Shown here piece after piece: positions 59,254 to 64,000 of a stretch of 64,000 bases of DNA (its first letter is position 1; every line of letters begins with the position of its first letter). The notes under the pieces were generated by a model that saw only the letters and a list, made by a program, of their open reading frames with translations, made no database searches and had not been told where the DNA came from. Source of the stretch: DASSUW01 sp963774155 (GTDB lineage Bacteria > Actinomycetota > Thermoleophilia > Solirubrobacterales > Solirubrobacteraceae). The stretch spans positions 496,001 through 560,000 of the forward strand of contig CAVZDW010000012.1 in the NCBI GenBank assembly GCA_963774155.1, read 5' to 3'. Position numbers and translations under genes: made by a program.

Positions 59254-61370
59254 ACTTCCTAAAGAGGGTCGGACGCTATTCCGACCTGTTCGCCGCCGGC
59301 GCCGTGGTGCTGGTCGTGGCGATGATGGTCATCCCGCTTCCGCCGTTCATCCTCGACCTCCTCATCACGCTGAACATCTCGGCGGCCCTGATGATCGTCG
59401 TGGCCACGCTCTACGTGCCGCGCGCGCTCGACTTCTCGTCGTTCCCGAGCCTCCTCCTGCTCACGACGCTGCTGCGGCTGGCGATCAACATCTCCGTCAC
59501 CCGCCTGATCCTCCTCGAGGGCGACGCGGGCCACGTCGTGACCGCGTTCGGCGAGTTCGTCGTCGGCGGCAACGTGGTCGTCGGCCTCGTCATCTTCCTC
59601 ATCCTCATCGTCATCCAGTTCGTGGTCATCACGAACGGTGCCGGCCGCGTGGCCGAGGTGGGCGCCCGCTTCACCCTCGACGCCATGCCGGGCAAGCAGA
59701 TGGCGATCGACGCCGACCTCAACACCGGCCAGATCACCGACGAGGAGGCGCGCAAGCGCCGCGCCGAGATCTCCCAGGAGGCCGACTTCTACGGCGCCAT
59801 GGACGGTGCCTCCAAGTTCGTCAAGGGCGATGCCATGGCCGGCATCCTCATCACCGGCATCAACCTCATCGGCGGCATCGTCATCGGCGTCATGCAGATG
59901 GGCATGCCGTTCGGCGAGGCCGCCCACCACTTCTCGCTGCTGACGATCGGCGACGGCCTGTGCGCGCAGATCCCCGCGCTGCTGATCTCCGTCGCCACCG
60001 GCATCCTCGTCACCCGCTCTTCCTCGGAGAAGGACCTCGGCTCCGACGTCGCGGGTCAGATCCTCGAGCAGCGCAAGGCCCCGCTCGTGGCCGGCGTGGT
60101 CATCATGGCCTTCGGCCTCGTGCCGGCGCTGCCGACGCTGCCGTTCCTCCTCATCGGCGGCATGTTCTTCTTCGTCGGCTGGACGCTCCGCAAGGCGCCG
60201 ACCCGGGCCGAGCGCGAGGAGACCGAGAAGACGGCAACCGCCCAGGCCGCGATCACGGCCGGCGCCGAGGCCGCCGCGCCGCGCGACGCCGCGCTGGACG
60301 CCCTTACGCTCGACCCGCTCGAGCTGGCGATCGGCTTCGGCCTCGTGCCGATGGTCGACCAGCAGGCCGGCGGCACGCTGCTCCAGCGCGTCGGCACGAT
60401 CCGCCGCCAGATCGCGTCCGAGCTCGGCATGGTCATCCCGTCCGTCCGCATCCGCGACGACGTCGGCCTCGACTCGCACGAGTACGTCATGCGGGTGCGC
60501 GGCACCGAGGTCGCCCGCGGCGGCGTCATGCCCGGCCACCATCTCGCGATGGATCCGGGCGACGCGATGGGCCAGCTGCCCGGCATCCCGACGACCGAGC
60601 CGGCCTTCGGCCTGCCGGCCGTGTGGATCCCCGAGAGCGGACGCGCCGAGGCCGAGGCGCTGGGCTGGACCGTCGTCGACCCCGAGTCGGTGGTCGTCAC
60701 CCACCTCACCGAGAGCATCCGCGCCAACGCCTCCGACCTGCTCACCCGCCAGGAGACCCGCCAGCTGCTCGACCAGCTCAAGGAGGTCAACGCCGCGGTG
60801 GTCGACGAGGTCGTCCCGGACGTGCTGTCCGTCGGCGAGATCCAGCGCGTGCTGCAAGCGCTGTTGCGGGAGGGCGTCTCCGTGCGCGACCTCGGCGCGG
60901 TGGTCGAGGCGATCGGCGACAAGGCGCGGCTCACGCGCGACGTCTCGATGCTCGCCGAGTACGCCCGCCAGGCGCTGGGCCGCACGATCGTCGCCCCGTA
61001 CCTCGACAACGAGAACACGCTCCGGGCGATCGCGCTCGACCCGGCGCTCGAGCAGGAGATCGCCGAGGCGCTCGTGCAGACGGCCGACGGCGAGTTCCTC
61101 GCCATGGACCCCGCCCGCGCCCACGCGCTGGTGGACACGAGCGCCGAGGTGGTCGAGCAGGCCATGGCCCGCGGCGGCCGCCCGGTGATGCTCTGCTCGG
61201 CTCGCGTGCGCCGTCACCTGCGCCGGCTGTGCGAGCAGCGGCTCCCGCAGCTCGCCGTGTGCTCCTACAACGAGATCGCGCCGGGCGTCAGCGTTGAGAC
61301 CATCGGTGTCCTGGATCCGACAACCATTGGCGCCCGGGCAGGCATGGGCGCTGTTGCCCTCGCCGTTTAG
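59250..61370 (+). CDS. flhA: Flagellar export gate protein FlhA
   Basis: 706 aa, eight N-terminal transmembrane helices and a large cytoplasmic domain. Visible: ALDFSSFPSLLLLTTLLRLAINISVTRLILLEGDAG and ARFTLDAMPGKQMAIDADLNTGQITDEEARKRRAEISQEADFYGAMDGASKFVKGDAMAGI, the FHIPEP signature region. The cytoplasmic part has DPLELAIGFGLVPMVD. It docks chaperone-substrate complexes. ATG 59250 overlaps flhB by 4 nt. Confidence 0.97.
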   Translation: MNFLKRVGRYSDLFAAGAVVLVVAMMVIPLPPFILDLLITLNISAALMIVVATLYVPRALDFSSFPSLLLLTTLLRLAINISVTRLILLEGDAGHVVTAFGEFVVGGNVVVGLVIFLILIVIQFVVITNGAGRVAEVGARFTLDAMPGKQMAIDADLNTGQITDEEARKRRAEISQEADFYGAMDGASKFVKGDAMAGILITGINLIGGIVIGVMQMGMPFGEAAHHFSLLTIGDGLCAQIPALLISVATGILVTRSSSEKDLGSDVAGQILEQRKAPLVAGVVIMAFGLVPALPTLPFLLIGGMFFFVGWTLRKAPTRAEREETEKTATAQAAITAGAEAAAPRDAALDALTLDPLELAIGFGLVPMVDQQAGGTLLQRVGTIRRQIASELGMVIPSVRIRDDVGLDSHEYVMRVRGTEVARGGVMPGHHLAMDPGDAMGQLPGIPTTEPAFGLPAVWIPESGRAEAEALGWTVVDPESVVVTHLTESIRANASDLLTRQETRQLLDQLKEVNAAVVDEVVPDVLSVGEIQRVLQALLREGVSVRDLGAVVEAIGDKARLTRDVSMLAEYARQALGRTIVAPYLDNENTLRAIALDPALEQEIAEALVQTADGEFLAMDPARAHALVDTSAEVVEQAMARGGRPVMLCSARVRRHLRRLCEQRLPQLAVCSYNEIAPGVSVETIGVLDPTTIGARAGMGAVALAV

Positions 61371-61390
61371 TGCCGATTGAGAGTCTGGAC

Positions 61391-62669
61391 ATGAACACCA
61401 CCCTCGAGACTGACACCAAGACCTTCCGCGGCCGCTCCGTCGAGGAGCTGCTGCCGAAGATCCGGGCCGACCTCGGCCCCGACGCCATCGTGCTCCGCCG
61501 CCGCGAAGGTCTCGCGGGTGGCGTGGGCGGCTTCTTCCAGAAGTCGTACGTCGAGATCGAAGCCCGCTCGGCGCTGCCCGACGAGAAGCCGCTGGAAGCG
61601 CGCAACGACCGTGCCACCGCCGAGGGCCTGTCCTCGCCGGCGATCCAGGCGCTCGTCGACCAGGCCGCTCCGTTCGCGGACGCCCTCCAGGTCGCGCAGG
61701 GCACCGTCGGCGATCGGGCCCACGAGGTCCTGATCGCCGCCGCCACCGCCGCGTCTGCGCCGGGTGACGCGGGCCTGTACGGTCCCCAGCCGAATCGCGT
61801 CGCGATCGAGGAGTCTGTCCCGGTGGCACCCGGCTACATCTCGGCCTTCGAGCCGGACGAGGACGACGAGGATCTCGTCCCGCTCCCGGTCGCCCCCCCG
61901 AACCCGGCAAGGTCCGGGCGCTCCACGCCCGGCGACCGCCGACGCGGCCGAGCAGCGCCTCGTGGCCGCCGGCCTCAGCGCCTCGCTGGCCGCCGACATC
62001 GTGTCCGAGGCCGTGGCCCACGGGCTGCCGTTCGCGCAGCCGCGCGGCCTCAAGAAGCTGATCCGCAACGCGCTCGCGCGTCGCATGCCGGTCATGGCCG
62101 ACCTCGGCGGCGAGGCCCGCACGCTGGCCTTCGTCGGCGCCGGCGGCTCCGGCAAGACGTCCGCGGCCGAGCGCCTGGCCACGGCCTACGCCCGCGCCGA
62201 CGCCGATGTGGTCGTCGTGTCGCTGCGCTCGATGGACGGCGGCAGCGGCCTCGCCTCGCGACTCGAGCCGCTCGGCGTCTCCGTCGTCGCCGCCGACACC
62301 GCAGAGCAGGCCGCCCGTCGCCTGCGCGGTCGCGACGTGGCGCTGACCATCGTCGACGCCCCGTCCGCCGGCCCGGCCGACAAGGCTGCCGTGACGCGCA
62401 TCGCGGAGGACCTCAAGACGCTCGCCGTCAACGAGGTGCACCTCGCGCTGCCGGCCACGCTCAGCGCGGCCGCCGCCGACGAGCTGGCCGCCGCCCTGGC
62501 CCCGCTCGGCATCACCCACGTCGCCCTGACCCACACCGACCAGACGCTCCGTCCCGGCGCCGCGGTCGAGCTGGCCATCACGGGCCGCCACGCCCTGTCC
62601 TACGTCAGCACGCGCGAGGAGATCGCGCCGGCCGACACCGACATCCTGGCCAAGCAGCTCCTGCCCTGA
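61391..62669 (+). CDS. flhF: FlhF-type SRP-like GTPase with degenerate G motifs; frame broken near 61885-61935
   Basis: The N-terminal part (TKTFRGRSVEELLPKIRADLGPDAIVLRRREG) matches the FlhF N-domain. After a low-complexity linker the frame shifts by net one base in a stretch including a run of seven C (about 61895-61902). The other frame continues ADAAEQRLVAAGLSASLAADIVSEAV, then the P-loop FVGAGGSGKTSAAERLA. The Walker B-like DTAGR is IVDAPSAG, and the usual TKxDE is THTDQT, with AITGRHALSYVSTREEIAPADTDILAKQL at the end. In other bacteria FlhF positions the flagellum. GTG 61370 is a possible earlier start. Confidence 0.78.
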
Positions 62670-62676
62670 TCGAATC

Positions 62677-63306
62677 ATGGCCGCTGTGACCGCTCCCGCC
62701 ACCCCGTCGCTCGCCACGGGCGAGCACGTCCAGATCAACCTCCCGCACATCGGGCTGCTTCCCGCGACCATCGAGTCGTGCAGCCCGGGCGCGGTCGTGG
62801 TGACGCTGGCGGTCGAGGACGAGCGGGTCAAGCGGCTCGACGGGGCCGAGGTCGCGGTCGAGCACGCCACCGGGCGCGGGATCAACCGCTTCGGCGGGAC
62901 GCTCCGGCTCGACCCGAGCCGGCCGGCGCAGCTCCGCATCGAGCTCCAGGGCGAGGCCGAGCGCATCCAGCGCCGCGGCTGGGCCCGCATCGAGGCCACG
63001 CTCAAGGTCACGGTGAAGGGCGTCGACGAGCCGGTCGGCGGCGAGACCGTGACGCTGAACATCTCCGGCGGCGGAGTCCTGGTCAAGGACCCGTGGAACA
63101 TGCCGCTGGGCATCGACGTCCGCGTCGAGATCGAGGTCGAGGCCGGCTCCGCGCCGATCACGGCGCTCGGCCGCGTCGTGCGCGAGCCCGCGCGCGACCA
63201 GAAGGGCATCCGCATCGACTCCATCGCGCGCGACGACGAGGAGCGCCTCGTGCGCCTCGTCCGTGAGCGTGAGCTCGCCGCCCTCCGCATGTCGAGGGGC
63301 CGATGA
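62677..63306 (+). CDS. PilZ-domain (YcgR-like) c-di-GMP binding protein
   Basis: 209 aa. An N-terminal YcgR-like region (HVQINLPHIGLLPATIESCSPGAVVVTL) precedes the PilZ domain. RRxxxR is seen at R99-R100-G-W-A-R104, and (D/N)xSxxG at N128-I-S-G-G-G133. These are the c-di-GMP-contact motifs. YcgR acts as a brake on the motor in response to c-di-GMP. Its place after flhA-flhF supports a motility role. Confidence 0.88.
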   Translation: MAAVTAPATPSLATGEHVQINLPHIGLLPATIESCSPGAVVVTLAVEDERVKRLDGAEVAVEHATGRGINRFGGTLRLDPSRPAQLRIELQGEAERIQRRGWARIEATLKVTVKGVDEPVGGETVTLNISGGGVLVKDPWNMPLGIDVRVEIEVEAGSAPITALGRVVREPARDQKGIRIDSIARDDEERLVRLVRERELAALRMSRGR

Positions 63307-63683
63307 GCAAGAAGAAGGAAAAGAAGGGCGCCGCCCCGGCCTCCGACGGGATCTCCGTCGCCGCCCACCCGCGCGCCCGCGCCTCCATCCGCCGCACCCG
63401 CGCCCGCGTCGCCCTGATCGCGTTCGCGCTCGTGCTCTTCATCTCTCTCAAGGCCGGCGTGCCGGGCCAGGAGGCGGCGCTCCGCGCGCTCGTCGCCGGG
63501 CTGATCGGCAACCTCGTCGCCTGGGCGTGCGCGCTCGGCGTCTGGAAGGCGCTCGTCCTCGCCGAGATCAAGGCCGCGCACGACGCGCATCTCGCGCGTC
63601 AGCGAGCGCGCGCCGAGGCCGTTGCCGAGATGGCCGCGTCCGAGCAGAAGGCTCGCGCCGCGAAGGCCGCCGCAGGCGTCTGA
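63303..63683 (+). CDS. Two-helix membrane protein of unknown function in the flagellar cluster
   Basis: 126 aa. A Lys-rich N-terminus (MSKKKEKKGAAPASDG) is followed by helices at about 35-53 (RVALIAFALVLFISLKAGV) and 61-84 (ALVAGLIGNLVAWACALGVWKALV), and a charged C-terminal helix. It overlaps the pilZ gene by 4 nt, so it belongs to the operon. No family is recognised. Confidence 0.72.
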   Translation: MSKKKEKKGAAPASDGISVAAHPRARASIRRTRARVALIAFALVLFISLKAGVPGQEAALRALVAGLIGNLVAWACALGVWKALVLAEIKAAHDAHLARQRARAEAVAEMAASEQKARAAKAAAGV

Positions 63684-63694
63684 GGCGCTGAGCC

Positions 63695-63886
63695 TTGTAC
63701 GACCGGATCGAACCGATCGGGCCGGACCGTCGAGTCCAGTCCGTCGAGCTGACGATCCTCACCCCGCTGGAGCGCGAGCGGGAGAAGGAGCGCCGCGAGC
63801 GCGAGCGCCGGCGGCGCGAGAAGGCCTCAAAGGGCCCGCGCAAGCCCGCTCCGCCGGCCTCCGGCGGGATCGACATCCGCGTCTGA
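63695..63886 (+). CDS. Small Arg/Glu-rich hypothetical protein
   Basis: 63 aa from TTG 63695: LYDRIEPIGPDRRVQSVELTILTPLEREREKERRERERRRREKASKGPRK, then APPASGGIDIRV. A single highly charged helix. No family is recognised. It is 11 bp after the previous gene and before the right-edge FliA-type promoter. The TTG start has GAGGCG 8 nt upstream, a moderate site. Confidence 0.5.
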   Translation: MYDRIEPIGPDRRVQSVELTILTPLEREREKERRERERRRREKASKGPRKPAPPASGGIDIRV

Positions 63887-63929
63887 TCCCGCGTTCTCCC
63901 GCCGTTCGTCGAGGCGGAGAAAAGTTTCC

Positions 63930-63956
63930 TCAAGTCCTCGTGATCGAGGCCGATCA
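63930..63956 (+). promoter_or_regulatory. FliA-type promoter at the right edge, probably for flagellin
   Basis: TCAA (63930-63933), 15 nt, GCCGATCA (63949-63956), an exact match to the consensus of the other copies. It is followed by AAGGGG and AAGGAG in the last 40 bases, but no gene start is seen before the edge. Flagellin is the expected target and is otherwise missing. Confidence 0.8.
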
Positions 63957-64000
63957 CTCCGGTTGTAAGAAGGGGTGACAAGGAGTCGCCCCGGCCTATC

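Overview
The window is very GC-rich, densely coding DNA from a flagellated monoderm actinobacterium. The best guess is class Thermoleophilia, order Solirubrobacterales (Conexibacter/Solirubrobacter/Patulibacter-like). Three things support this: the actinobacterial cell-wall signalling cluster (FhaA, FhaB, PstP, RodA, PbpA and a PASTA kinase), a complete-looking flagellar cluster without P- or L-ring genes (flgI, flgH, flgA), and the rpmH/rnpA - dnaA - dnaN - recF - gyrB - gyrA order around the origin. The genus assignment is inference.

Layout. 1-10,400 is the chromosome origin: yidD, rnpA and rpmH leftward; dnaA, dnaN, recF, a DciA-like gene, gyrB and gyrA rightward. GCACAG-type repeats flank dnaA and are probably the local DnaA boxes. 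10,400-15,260 is a leftward block: M48 peptidase, HNH nuclease, prephenate dehydratase, a DUF4446 protein and a membrane-anchored unknown. 15,340-25,004 is a rightward cell-wall/Ser-Thr phosphorylation operon (polytopic kinase, FhaA, FhaB, PP2C, RodA, class B PBP, PASTA kinase, Ddl). It meets a second kinase gene head-on (25,001-26,512). A DsbA-like gene, a 164-bp palindrome and a low-complexity protein follow.

From 28,390 to the right edge is one flagellar regulon of about 35 kb. A leftward operon (flgF-flgG-flgJ-like-flgN-flgK-flgL-fliW-csrA) faces rightward operons: ylqG/ylqH-like genes, sigma factor, flaG-fliD, fliS, flgB-flgC-fliE-fliF-fliG-fliH-fliI, fliJ-lytic transglycosylase-fliK-flgD-flgE, flbD-motA-motB-fliL-fliN, and fliO-P-Q-R-flhB-flhA-flhF-pilZ. 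Two cargo-like blocks interrupt it: an RTX-repeat protein between fliI and fliJ, and a YihY/ABC transporter/phosphotransferase block between fliN and fliO. No fliM, flhG, flgM or chemotaxis gene is visible. Flagellin itself probably begins just past the right edge, behind a sigma-28-type promoter.

Most notable signals. (1) Eight copies of a promoter with fixed geometry, consensus TCAA-N15-GCCGATCA, stand in front of the flagellar operons. (2) A structured RNA-like element occurs three times with a covarying stem and an invariant internal loop, starting within 8 nt of a stop codon each time. (3) A palindromic repeat sits at two convergent gene junctions. (4) Single-base frame breaks occur in recF, fliK, flhF, an ABC ATPase and one unknown gene. 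In recF and fliK the broken genes belong to otherwise intact systems, which looks more like residual assembly errors than real pseudogenes.
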